Below are positions 32,314 to 40,704 of a stretch of DNA of 40,704 nucleotides, in pieces. A model generated the notes under the pieces. It ran no database searches, was not told the DNA's origin, and saw only the letters and a list, made by a program, of their open reading frames with translations. The translations under genes were made by a program, and so were the position numbers. Within the stretch, counting starts at the first letter, position 1. The number at the start of each line of letters is the position of its first letter. This DNA comes from Thermodesulfobacteriota bacterium (GTDB lineage: Bacteria > Desulfobacterota > QYQD01): positions 1 to 40,704 of the forward strand of contig JAVHLC010000014.1 of NCBI GenBank assembly GCA_031082315.1. Direction: 5' to 3'.

Positions 32314-33717
32314 TTAAAATGAGAACCTGACGGCAAGATAACCCTGATCATTTCTGTCGTAGTTCCCTAAAAATGTATCGGCTTTTCCGTCAAAAATATT
32401 CAGGCCCGCGAAGATAGATAGATTATCCACATAACGCAGTTCAACCTCTGGATTTAGATAGAAGCCGTTGTCAGTAAGGTTGTAAAATGAATCAAGATTG
32501 AGGCGCAATTTGTCGTGGAAGAGGGTTTTGTTTATGCGAAGGAAAAGGCCGGACTCAAACTCATGGTCGAAAAGGATCCTGTCATCATAGCTGAATATCT
32601 TTCTCTGGTATAATTGAAGATTTGCATACCAGTCGTTGGTAAAGGTCCTGTCGATGCCAAGGACGTAGTGCAGTATATGCTTGCCGGTAGAGGTGAGGTC
32701 ATTTTTTAAAAATACCTGGTCGGTCATATAGGCCGCCTCGCCCCGGATACCGAAGAGGCCCAGTGTGGTCTCGACTTCGGCCCCGATGACCTGATTTCTC
32801 TCATAGGCTACGATGATGTCCTCGTCAAGCAATTGGGCCTGTGCCAATTGGCCCAAAAGTGCCTCTGCCGATGGGCTGCTGACATTAATATTTTTAATGG
32901 GAAAACTTTCAATAAAGGGGAAGGGGTTTCTTGTGTAAAGATAGCTGATTCCATAGTCGAGGTTGCCGACTGTTCCGGTAAACCGCAGTCCGGCCTCGCC
33001 GTTCTCAAGGCCGGTGGAGTATTCCTTTTCCCTTATCTCCAGGCCGGTCAGGTAGTCTTTAAGCGCCTGTGATAATGCCGTGGAGTGACTTACCTGGGTT
33101 TTGAGGTGCTTGAGGGTGGCCCAGTCTGAGCCAAAGAACTCGGTTTTGGCGCTGCGGAAGTGTGGTTTATATATACCCTCTATGGTGCCTTCGGACAAGA
33201 AATAACGCGCCCGCAGCATAAATACGGGTAGTTTTCTGTCTTCCAGCCTTGACGTGATACTCTCCCGCAGGTCCTGCGGATTGAGATTGTCCACCGGACT
33301 TATTTCGTCTGCCTTGCCCCAGCGCACAATCTGGTTGCCGGCCCTTATATCCCACTTTTGTTCCGAGAATTCTACATAACCCTCAAACATCTCAGTGCTG
33401 AGGTCATCCCTTGAGCCGTCGTTGTGAAACCAGAGGTAATCCGACATCACCGAGGCAACCATCCTGATATGCTCCTCAATCTGGGCCTTTCCTTCCAGGA
33501 ATAACTTGTTTCTAAAGGTGCGTGTGTCTTCGTAAGGTTCGTCGTGCCGCAGGTCTTCTGTCCCGCGAGCCCATATGTTGCCGCTGACTTTGGAGTCTCG
33601 GATCAGGGAGAAAAGCTGGGCAGAGGCAGTGTATGCGGGAAAGGGGCGCAGGAATGCAGCCAGGGCAAAAAGCAGGAATAAGGTCCGGCCCTTCTTGATG
33701 ATCTTGCAGAAAGTCAA
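32314..33717 (-). CDS. DUF1302-like outer-membrane beta-barrel
   Basis: Outer-membrane protein of ~467 residues. The signal sequence KIIKKGRTLFLLFALAAFL, ending PAYTASAQ, is followed by beta-rich sequence with the family block IRAGNQIVRWGKADEISPVD and NPQDLRESI, and a final Phe (VRFSF) as in barrel proteins. It is usually paired with an MMPL exporter and a LolA-like protein, as here. The frame is open to 34059, but upstream codons are repeat DNA and part of the next gene. TTG 33717 is chosen because it gives a normal signal peptide, though without a clear ribosome site; ATG 33852 is an alternative inside repeats. Confidence 0.75.
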   Translation of the reverse strand: MTFCKIIKKGRTLFLLFALAAFLRPFPAYTASAQLFSLIRDSKVSGNIWARGTEDLRHDEPYEDTRTFRNKLFLEGKAQIEEHIRMVASVMSDYLWFHNDGSRDDLSTEMFEGYVEFSEQKWDIRAGNQIVRWGKADEISPVDNLNPQDLRESITSRLEDRKLPVFMLRARYFLSEGTIEGIYKPHFRSAKTEFFGSDWATLKHLKTQVSHSTALSQALKDYLTGLEIREKEYSTGLENGEAGLRFTGTVGNLDYGISYLYTRNPFPFIESFPIKNINVSSPSAEALLGQLAQAQLLDEDIIVAYERNQVIGAEVETTLGLFGIRGEAAYMTDQVFLKNDLTSTGKHILHYVLGIDRTFTNDWYANLQLYQRKIFSYDDRILFDHEFESGLFLRINKTLFHDKLRLNLDSFYNLTDNGFYLNPEVELRYVDNLSIFAGLNIFDGKADTFLGNYDRNDQGYLAVRFSF

Positions 33718-33769
33718 GGTTTGGACGGCACAGTAAAAAGCTTCAGTTGCAAGGCGCGCAAATCCTATT

Positions 33770-33917
33770 ATCCGTTGTCCGTTGACCGTTGACCGTTGTC
33801 CGTCAATAAACAATGCACTTACGGTGAACGGTGAACGGTGAACTATTTCCATAGCTACGCCGCAGTGACGAAGGATGCCGCGCAACGCAGCAAATGGACT
33901 TTTTACGAAGCCGTCCT
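33770..33917. repeat. Repeat block between barrel and LolA-like genes
   Basis: ccgttgtccgttgaccgttgac words (about 33772-33801) and cggtgaacggtgaacggtga (about 33823-33842) form inverted word runs. cgccgcagtgacgaaggatg-type words (about 33858-33890) follow, then ggactttttacgaagccgtcc (33897-33917), ending 3 bp from the stop codon of the LolA-like gene. Confidence 0.75.
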
Positions 33918-33919
33918 TC

Positions 33920-34717
33920 TTAATATTTTTCCAGATTGCGTACGGTAAAGACATTTGGGTCAACATTGACGTTATATGAAATTTTCTGGACTTCAAGCAC
34001 TGTCCTGTGCTGGTTACGGAGGTCGGCCATCTCGGCCACCATATCCGTCCATATACCACTTATCTTCTGGAGATTGAACACCGTATAGCGTTTCACTACC
34101 CGGCCATGCTTGTAATAGTCAATTTGAATAGGCACATAGCTATCCCTGGTCACAAGGGCTACGAACTTTTCGTATTGAGACTCGGCAGAGGGTTTTGGGG
34201 TACTTTCCAACACCCAGCAGTTGAAACCACTTAGAATTTTCGATCCCAAAAGGTGATGGACATCCTTTTCGACCCTTCTCCTTTGCATGTCTTCATAGGT
34301 AAAATCTGAGTTGACAAATTTTTGATCCTTCTGGCTTGAGACAATCCTTCTGCTCCTCCTTAGTTCCGGTAAAAACAGGTACTGGTCATCGTCCCGGCTC
34401 TTATTTTCCCAGGTCAGGAACCCCGTTCCTCTTATCTCAGCCGGGCTGTTAAAACGGATCAGGGTCTTTTTAAACTCCCCAAAATCCCTTCGCCATACCT
34501 CCATTTCTCTGACACGGCTCTGACCATCTTTTTCAATAAGCTTCATAAGTACGGCGGCATGGGAGTCGCGGCCGGTATCCCGGTCGTAGATTCTTTGCGC
34601 GATGTATTCCGCGGAGGGCTGTTGCTCCGCAAATGTATCCGTTAATATTAATAACACAGGGATTAATGCGAGAAACGAAGTTAATAGCTTTTTACACCAT
34701 ATATTTTTAATACACAT
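33920..34717 (-). CDS. LolA-like outer membrane lipoprotein-sorting protein
   Basis: Exported protein of the family annotated as outer membrane lipoprotein-sorting protein, found beside MMPL exporters and thought to carry hydrophobic cargo through the periplasm. The signal peptide has the core LLTSFLALIPVLLILTDTFA before EQQPSAE. The LolA-type half-barrel shows GFLTWENKSRDDDQYLFLPE and RRSRRIVSSQKDQKFVNSD, typical of the group. The frame is open to 34843, but ATG 34717 starts the signal peptide; a GGAGG lies 13 nt upstream, a long spacing. 265 residues. Likely first gene of the minus-strand operon. Confidence 0.83.
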   Translation of the reverse strand: MCIKNIWCKKLLTSFLALIPVLLILTDTFAEQQPSAEYIAQRIYDRDTGRDSHAAVLMKLIEKDGQSRVREMEVWRRDFGEFKKTLIRFNSPAEIRGTGFLTWENKSRDDDQYLFLPELRRSRRIVSSQKDQKFVNSDFTYEDMQRRRVEKDVHHLLGSKILSGFNCWVLESTPKPSAESQYEKFVALVTRDSYVPIQIDYYKHGRVVKRYTVFNLQKISGIWTDMVAEMADLRNQHRTVLEVQKISYNVNVDPNVFTVRNLEKY

Positions 34718-34905
34718 GGGCTTTTTTCTGCCTCCGATCAGAATAATAAGATCGTAATAGATAATCTCTGCTTTTTCAATCGGCAATTTTAATAAAAAAG
34801 TTAATTGTAGGAGTTCCGTATCGTTATGGGAAGTTTTTATCAAAATTGGAATAGGGCCGATAAGAACGTTAACAAAAAAAAACTAAACAAAAGAAGTTAA
34901 GCCGG

Positions 34906-35814
34906 ATGCTGATAAGAAACGCAGAACTTCTGAGAGAGAAAAAATACCTCCCGGAGAGTCGCAGGGCCATAAGACTGAGGCGGTCCCGGCTTACCGAAGT
35001 AGGACAATCCCTTGATTACCGGATTAAAACCGCCACTTCACGGGAAGAATGGATCGAGGCCTTTTCTCTGGCGCATGATAGATACGTAGAACTGGGTTAC
35101 ATGGATCCGGATCCTTCGACGATGAGGCTGAAGATCCAAAATATATTACCCTCGACCCGGGTATTTACTGCCAGATCCGAGGGGAGGGCGGTTGCCACCG
35201 CCACCCTTATTATCGATTCTCCCCTGGGACTGCCATCCGATGCAATATATAAAAAAGAGCTGGATATGTTAAGGAACAAAGGCCGCCTGGTATCCGAGGG
35301 TTCTTCTCTGGTCACCGCAAAGGAATTTAAGTGCAGTAATATATTCATGCTTCTTTTTAAGGTGGTTTACGCCTACGCTCAGTATGTGCAGGCCGACGAC
35401 ATCTGTATCGCCGTAAATCCTAAGCATGCCCGTTTCTATGAGGATATACTTTTGTTTGAGCCGATCGGAGAGTTGAGATATTTCCCGTCAGTAAAGGATG
35501 CGCCGGCCATTTTGGAGCGTATGGATCTGCGCACAGCGCACGCACGATTTGCGGATGTCTATAATATGGAGGATTTTGACTGTGATCTTTATACCTTTTT
35601 CTTCACGGCCAATAATGGCGATGAATCAGAATGGGGGAAGTCCTATCCCACTGGCGGTCTCAGGATGTCCCTGGAGGATATACGGTATTTTTTTGTAGAA
35701 CAGACCGATCTCTTTGTGGAAATTGACGACGACAAACTGGCCTACATCCGGAAATGCTATCCTGACTACGACTTCACCCAGGTACTTCCCCCCGGATATT
35801 TTTCTGCGAGATAG
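34906..35814 (+). CDS. FeeM-type N-acyl amino acid synthase 1
   Basis: 302-residue GNAT-fold acyltransferase resembling FeeM, which joins acyl chains from acyl-ACP to amino acids. Recognisable blocks: AFSLAHDRYVELGYMDPDPS, ILPSTRVFTARSEGRAVATAT, the SPLGLPSDAIYKKELD stretch, RLVSEGSSLVTAKE and AVNPKHARFYEDILLFEPIG. These are shared with 36071-36850 and with PEP-CTERM/exosortase-associated acyltransferases. It has an extra ~60-residue C-terminal region. Divergent from the LolA-like gene; AAGAAG precedes ATG 34906. Product and amino-acid partner are unknown. Confidence 0.82.
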   Translation: MLIRNAELLREKKYLPESRRAIRLRRSRLTEVGQSLDYRIKTATSREEWIEAFSLAHDRYVELGYMDPDPSTMRLKIQNILPSTRVFTARSEGRAVATATLIIDSPLGLPSDAIYKKELDMLRNKGRLVSEGSSLVTAKEFKCSNIFMLLFKVVYAYAQYVQADDICIAVNPKHARFYEDILLFEPIGELRYFPSVKDAPAILERMDLRTAHARFADVYNMEDFDCDLYTFFFTANNGDESEWGKSYPTGGLRMSLEDIRYFFVEQTDLFVEIDDDKLAYIRKCYPDYDFTQVLPPGYFSAR

Positions 35815-35929
35815 TGCTCTACTAGGGCATAAATCTTCCTGCTGGAACAAGAAGTGTTAAAATAAATTCACACTTTTTATATTTTTTTGCTATACTTACT
35901 ATAAGTCTCTTACAAAAATCTCCTGGCGT

Positions 35930-36020
35930 CATTCCCGCGAAGGCGAGAATCCGGTGTTTTGAATAGATTCTGGCCCGCGCTGTAGTTTATCCGCCGCAGG
36001 TGGCGGGGGGCCGGTTTTCT
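35930..36020. repeat. cgtcattcccgcgaagg repeat between the FeeM genes
   Basis: cgtcattcccgcgaaggcga (35928-35947) with gaatccggtgttttgaatag is a common REP-like phrase, followed by a short Gly-coding gccgcaggtggcggggggcc. The flanks hold a repeated tctcttacaaaaatctcct / gcaaggatctcttat pair. No gene is seen here. Confidence 0.55.
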
Positions 36021-36070
36021 TGAGTTTTGCAAGGATCTCTTATATTAAAAATTATAGGTGAGGCTGTATT

Positions 36071-36850
36071 ATGATAACATTAGATATCTTAGACGATGAT
36101 GTCTCAGCAAAATCCCCGGTTAGCGCCGAGGATATAGAATTCAAGGTAGTTGATACTCTGGATGAATTGGAGCAGTCATATAATCTTATCTACAAGGCCT
36201 ATGTAACACGAGGATATGTTAAACCGCACCATTCTGAAATGAGAATAGGGATTTATAATTTACTCCCTGACACCCGGACGTTTATCGCCAAGAAGGATGA
36301 CTTGGTGATAATGACCCTTACCCTTATCCCGGACTCGCTATTAGGACTGCCCATGGATGAGATATACAACATTGAGATGGACTTCCTGAGATATCATGGA
36401 AGAAAAGCGGCAGAGCTTTCCGGCCTGGCAGTCCACGAGGATTTGAGCGGCAAGGGGATGTTTATCTTCCTGGCATTAGTTAAACTCGTGTATTTTTATG
36501 CCAGGAGTGCGGGTATTGATGATTTCTGTATCGCTGTCCATCCCAAGCACGAGTCTTTTTACGAGAATGTCTTATTATTTGAACATCTGGGTGATGAAAA
36601 ACTCTATTCCAGTGTCAGAAACTCTCCAGCCCTGGGTAAGCGATTAAATCTGCATACTTTCGAGAAAAGATTAAGCAGAAAAAATAGACATCTTTACCGG
36701 TTCGTATGTGAACAGGAACATCCCTTTTCACAAACCATATCAAAGAATATCGTTCTCGACGAGGCGCTTTCCTGTTTCTTAAGGAAAGGATGGCCAATGG
36801 AGAAAATTCGCCAGTTCTATCACCTGCCTGATAAAAGACTTTATTGTTAG
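36071..36850 (+). CDS. FeeM-type N-acyl amino acid synthase 2
   Basis: 259-residue paralogue of 34906-35814 with the same block order: IYKAYVTRGYVKPHHSEMR, LLPDTRTFIAKKDDL, SLLGLPMDEIYNIEMD, AAELSGLAVHED and AVHPKHESFYENVLLFEHLG. The motif preceding the variable patch (AELSGL instead of SEGSSL) differs, so the two may use different acyl or amino-acid substrates. GGTGAGG lies ~8 nt before ATG 36071. 257 bp separate it from gene 1; probably the same transcript. Confidence 0.82.
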   Translation: MITLDILDDDVSAKSPVSAEDIEFKVVDTLDELEQSYNLIYKAYVTRGYVKPHHSEMRIGIYNLLPDTRTFIAKKDDLVIMTLTLIPDSLLGLPMDEIYNIEMDFLRYHGRKAAELSGLAVHEDLSGKGMFIFLALVKLVYFYARSAGIDDFCIAVHPKHESFYENVLLFEHLGDEKLYSSVRNSPALGKRLNLHTFEKRLSRKNRHLYRFVCEQEHPFSQTISKNIVLDEALSCFLRKGWPMEKIRQFYHLPDKRLYC

Positions 36851-37005
36851 GTCCATCACAAGACCGCCCTTCCTTTGGAGAATACAGTATCCCCCGTGCC
36901 CAATTGGATCGTTAAATATATGTATTGACAGGGTATCTGTGTTTTGCTATGTTTAGCCCAGATTTTCTGAACGGCAGCTCATTTTTATTTTGCCATGGAG
37001 GATAA

Positions 37006-38286
<1,281 letters not shown>

Positions 38287-38355
38287 AGGTTACAAGGATG
38301 GCCGTCATGTCTGGTTTTTGACAAAGTAATAGATTTACCCCCGGAGGTTAGTTTT

Positions 38356-38646
38356 ATGACCCTGACTAAGGCTGATCTTGTCAATCATATTTATGAAAAA
38401 AACAAGCTTCGCAAGGCTGAAGCCGTACTGGCCATGGAAGCCTTATTAGAAATAATTAAGACCTCCCTGGCTGGTAATGAGAGCGTGCTCATCAGCGGTT
38501 TTGGTAAATTTAACGTCAAGAATAAAAAGGAAAGACGGGGCAGAAACCCTCAGACCGGTGCGGAATTAATGCTATCCCCCCGGCGGGTAGTCACATTTAA
38601 GCCTTCCAGCATCCTCCGGCAGAGAATAAATAATAAGAAGATATGA
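38356..38646 (+). CDS. ihfA: Integration host factor alpha subunit
   Basis: HU/IHF-family DNA-bending protein of 96 residues. It begins MTLTKADLVNHIYEKNKL, and the arm region has RRGRNPQTGAELMLSPRRVV, matching IHF alpha (E. coli: RPGRNPKTG...ARRVVTFRP) better than HU. IHF commonly supports sigma-54 promoters such as those of the PEP-CTERM genes in this window; that link is inference. GGAGG precedes the ATG. The stop TGA is the first triplet of a TGACGGCTTCGTAAAAAAGTC repeat. Confidence 0.9.
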   Translation: MTLTKADLVNHIYEKNKLRKAEAVLAMEALLEIIKTSLAGNESVLISGFGKFNVKNKKERRGRNPQTGAELMLSPRRVVTFKPSSILRQRINNKKI

Positions 38647-38760
38647 CGGCTTCGTAAAAAAGTCCATTTGCTGGGTTATAGCGATCAGCCATCAGCTATC
38701 AGCGGTCAGTTTAAGGCGCTATTTCATTTCCTGAAAGCTGAGAGCTGAATGCTGACTGCT
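38644..38760. repeat. TTCGTAAAAAAGTCC repeat plus tcagc word repeat after ihfA
   Basis: tgacggcttcgtaaaaaagt (38644-38663) continues as ccatttgctgg, which matches 33885-33917 in reverse. 38684-38710 has atcagccatcagctatcagc-type words, answered by gctgagagctgaatgctgac near 38737-38756. Confidence 0.8.
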
Positions 38761-40223
38761 CAAGATAAAAGAGCCGGCTTTTTTGTATGGAAGTCTGTCT
38801 CTGATTCGAAGTTGTAGGCCACCTGCAATATCTTTTCTTCCGCAAAGTGATTACCAAGCAATTGGATCCCAACCGGCAGTCCTTCCGCGCTGAATCCGCA
38901 CGGCACAGAGATGGCGGGCAACCCGGCCAGGTTGGCCGGTACAGTGAAAATATCAGATAGATACATCTGGAAGGGATCGTTTACCTTTTCTCCGATTTTA
39001 AAGGGTGGCGTAGGCGCAACCGGCGTTAATATGACGTCGCACCGGTCAAAGCCCTTTTTGAAGTCTTCCGCGATCAGGGTGCGTACCTGCGAGGCCTTCT
39101 TATAATAGGCATCGTAGTAACCGGAGGAGAGGGCATAGGTGCCGAGCATGATGCGACGTTTTACCTCGGCTCCAAAACCTCCTGACCGGGTCTTCTCATA
39201 CATCTCCAGGAGTTCCTTGGCCTCAGCATCGCGATAGCCGTATTTTACACCATCGTAGCGGGCCAAGTTGGAGCTGGCCTCAGCCGGGGCAATTATATAG
39301 TAAATAGCCACCGCGTATTCGGTGTGGGGAAGAGATATCTCTACGGTCTCCGCACCCAGGCTGGAAAGCGTCTCTATAGCATTGCGCACGGATTTTTCAA
39401 CCTCAGGGGATAAGCCGGGGCCGAAGTATTCTTTGGGGATGCCGATCTTAATCCCTTTGATTCCTTTAACCAGCGCCTTTGTATAGTCCATTCGCGGACG
39501 GGGGGCCGAGGTTGAATCCAGGGGATCATGGCCATGAACGGCATTTAGAACCAGGGCGCAGTCAGTGACATCCTTGGTGAGCGGCCCGATCTGATCTAAC
39601 GATGAGGCAAAGGCAACCAGCCCGTAACGCGATACCGTACCGTAGGTGGGCTTTAATCCCACCACACCACAATGCGCTGCCGGCTGCCGGATGGAGCCGC
39701 CGGTGTCAGACCCAAGGGAGGCTATGCACTCATCTGCGGCCACGGCGGCTGCCGAGCCGCCGCTTGACCCGCCCGGTATGTAGTCAAGTCGCCAGGGGTT
39801 TCTGGTTATGTGGAAGGCCGAGTTTTCCGTGGACGAACCCATGGCGAACTCATCCATATTTACCTTGCCGAGCAGTACGGCTCCGGCCTCTTTTAGTCTT
39901 CTGATTACCGTAGCGTCATAGATGGGGACAAAGTCCTTCAAAATATATGAACCACACGTGGTGCGTATGCCTTCCGTACAGACAACATCTTTTATAGACA
40001 TGGGGATGCCGGTCAAGGGCCCGCCCTCGCCTTTTTGCAGGATGCGGTCGGCTTCTCTGGCCTGTTCCAGGGCCACTTCCGGTGTAAGTGTAAGATAGGC
40101 GTGAACCTTATGGTCAACCTCTTTTATGCGCGCCAGGACAGACCCGGTTATCTCAACCGAGGTAACTTCCTTTTTGAGTAATAATTCCCTTAAGGCGTGG
40201 ATGGTCAGGGCATAGAGTTGCAT
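38760..40223 (-). CDS. gatA: Glutamyl-tRNA(Gln)/aspartyl-tRNA(Asn) amidotransferase subunit A
   Basis: Amidase-signature subunit that frees ammonia from glutamine for transamidation of misacylated tRNA, in complex with GatB and GatC. The Ser-cisSer-Lys triad is visible: Lys in [10 protein letters not shown] (near 76), Ser in [12 protein letters not shown] and Ser in [12 protein letters not shown]. 487 residues, normal length. 9 bp downstream of gatC with a GAGG site. gatB is not in this window. Confidence 0.97.
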   Translation of the reverse strand: MQLYALTIHALRELLLKKEVTSVEITGSVLARIKEVDHKVHAYLTLTPEVALEQAREADRILQKGEGGPLTGIPMSIKDVVCTEGIRTTCGSYILKDFVPIYDATVIRRLKEAGAVLLGKVNMDEFAMGSSTENSAFHITRNPWRLDYIPGGSSGGSAAAVAADECIASLGSDTGGSIRQPAAHCGVVGLKPTYGTVSRYGLVAFASSLDQIGPLTKDVTDCALVLNAVHGHDPLDSTSAPRPRMDYTKALVKGIKGIKIGIPKEYFGPGLSPEVEKSVRNAIETLSSLGAETVEISLPHTEYAVAIYYIIAPAEASSNLARYDGVKYGYRDAEAKELLEMYEKTRSGGFGAEVKRRIMLGTYALSSGYYDAYYKKASQVRTLIAEDFKKGFDRCDVILTPVAPTPPFKIGEKVNDPFQMYLSDIFTVPANLAGLPAISVPCGFSAEGLPVGIQLLGNHFAEEKILQVAYNFESETDFHTKKPALLS

Positions 40224-40232
40224 GGCAGGACC

Positions 40233-40517
40233 TCAGATGATACGGGGCACAGTGAATGATCCATCTGCCTTTGCCGGGGCATTGGCCAGACTTTTTTCGT
40301 TAGACACAGATGGCCGGATCGCATCTTCCCGGAAGGCATTGGTGATGGCCAGGGCGTGGTGTGTGGGCTCGACATGTGCCGTGTCCAGTTCGTTTAACTT
40401 ATCCATGTAAGTCAATATCTGGTTCAGTTGATTTGTAAATAGCTCGATATCTTCCTTGGAGAAAGAAAGCCTGGCCAGCTTGGCCACATGCTGGACATCC
40501 TCGCGGCTGATCTTCAC
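40233..40517 (-). CDS. gatC: Glutamyl-tRNA(Gln)/aspartyl-tRNA(Asn) amidotransferase subunit C
   Basis: 94-residue GatC, a helical belt that holds GatA and GatB together. Typical start KISREDVQHVAKLARLSF, then LNQILTYMDKLNELDTAHVEPT, and the C-terminal proline motif ending FTVPRII. The start is GTG 40517 with GAGGG six nt upstream. Confidence 0.95.
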   Translation of the reverse strand: MKISREDVQHVAKLARLSFSKEDIELFTNQLNQILTYMDKLNELDTAHVEPTHHALAITNAFREDAIRPSVSNEKSLANAPAKADGSFTVPRII

Positions 40518-40654
40518 GTTTTTCCCTCGCTTTGCTATTTAAATGTCAGGGGCGTCAATTCCAGCGACTCACCCGCCAGATGCGAGCCACTGTCTAATAA
40601 CATATCTTAGTATATTTCACAAGATTCGAGTTTAACCCTGATCCACCGGCAAGA

Positions 40655-40704
40655 CATCATCTGCGGCGTTGCCTTCGATCGCTCCTCCTTGCGGCGTATT
40701 GCTC
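40655..40704. repeat. Partial gcggcgttg-type repeat at the right edge
   Basis: The last ~45 bp (catctgcggcgttgccttcg ... ttgcggcgtattgc) resemble, after allowing mismatches, the complement of the cgccgcagtgacgaaggatg words at about 33856-33895. The element is cut by the window end. 40518-40654 holds nothing I can name. Confidence 0.45.

Overview
The window looks like a chromosomal segment of a Gram-negative bacterium of the Desulfobacterota (former Deltaproteobacteria). This is an inference from gene content: an xseA-xseB-ispA-dxs-tlyA block, IHF alpha, GatCA, PEP-CTERM proteins with sigma-54 promoters, an iron-regulated fur-feoB-FeoA operon, a probable small selenoprotein, and several intergenic repeat families. 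No rRNA, tRNA, prophage, transposase or CRISPR array was seen.

Layout. 1-5165: lepA (+) and an MgtA-type Mg2+ ATPase (-) flanked by two direct copies of an ~80 bp repeat. 5166-8749: complete dTDP-L-rhamnose operon (rmlA-rmlC-rmlB-rmlD, all -). 9108-16781: exonuclease VII (xseA, xseB), an M23 peptidase, ispA, dxs, tlyA, pyrF (+). 16898-18190: a CheD-like protein lacking the catalytic Cys and His, and an HDOD protein. 18202-19231 (-): a 55-residue dual-CxxC ORF with an in-frame UGA (probable selenocysteine), coupled to a periplasmic-binding-fold protein without signal peptide. 19508-23083: Fur-box promoter, fur, feoB and a DtxR-type regulator with a FeoA domain. 23389-24261: coiled-coil protein with a PD-(D/E)XK-like motif. 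24478-26938: two PEP-CTERM surface proteins, each with a good sigma-54 promoter and a shared upstream motif, closed by a strong terminator. 26991-27762: VapBC-type toxin-antitoxin with operator. 27755-36850: a putative lipid or N-acyl-amino-acid pathway with nitroreductase, ThiF-like adenylyltransferase, MMPL/RND exporter, DUF1302-like barrel and LolA-like protein (all -), facing two FeeM-type N-acyltransferase paralogues (+). 36851-40704: eno, ihfA (+) and gatA, gatC (-).

Most notable: (1) the ThiF/nitroreductase/MMPL/barrel/LolA/FeeM cluster, my best candidate for an undescribed system; (2) the UGA-containing dual-CxxC gene; (3) the degenerate CheD; (4) the shared sigma-54 enhancer architecture of the PEP-CTERM genes; (5) repeat families that fill nearly every intergenic gap and have entered coding sequences, making a repeat-coded C-terminal tail on Fur, an in-frame insert in the nitroreductase and a repeat-built N-terminus on the M23 peptidase. 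All assignments come from reading the sequence by eye; no database search was run.
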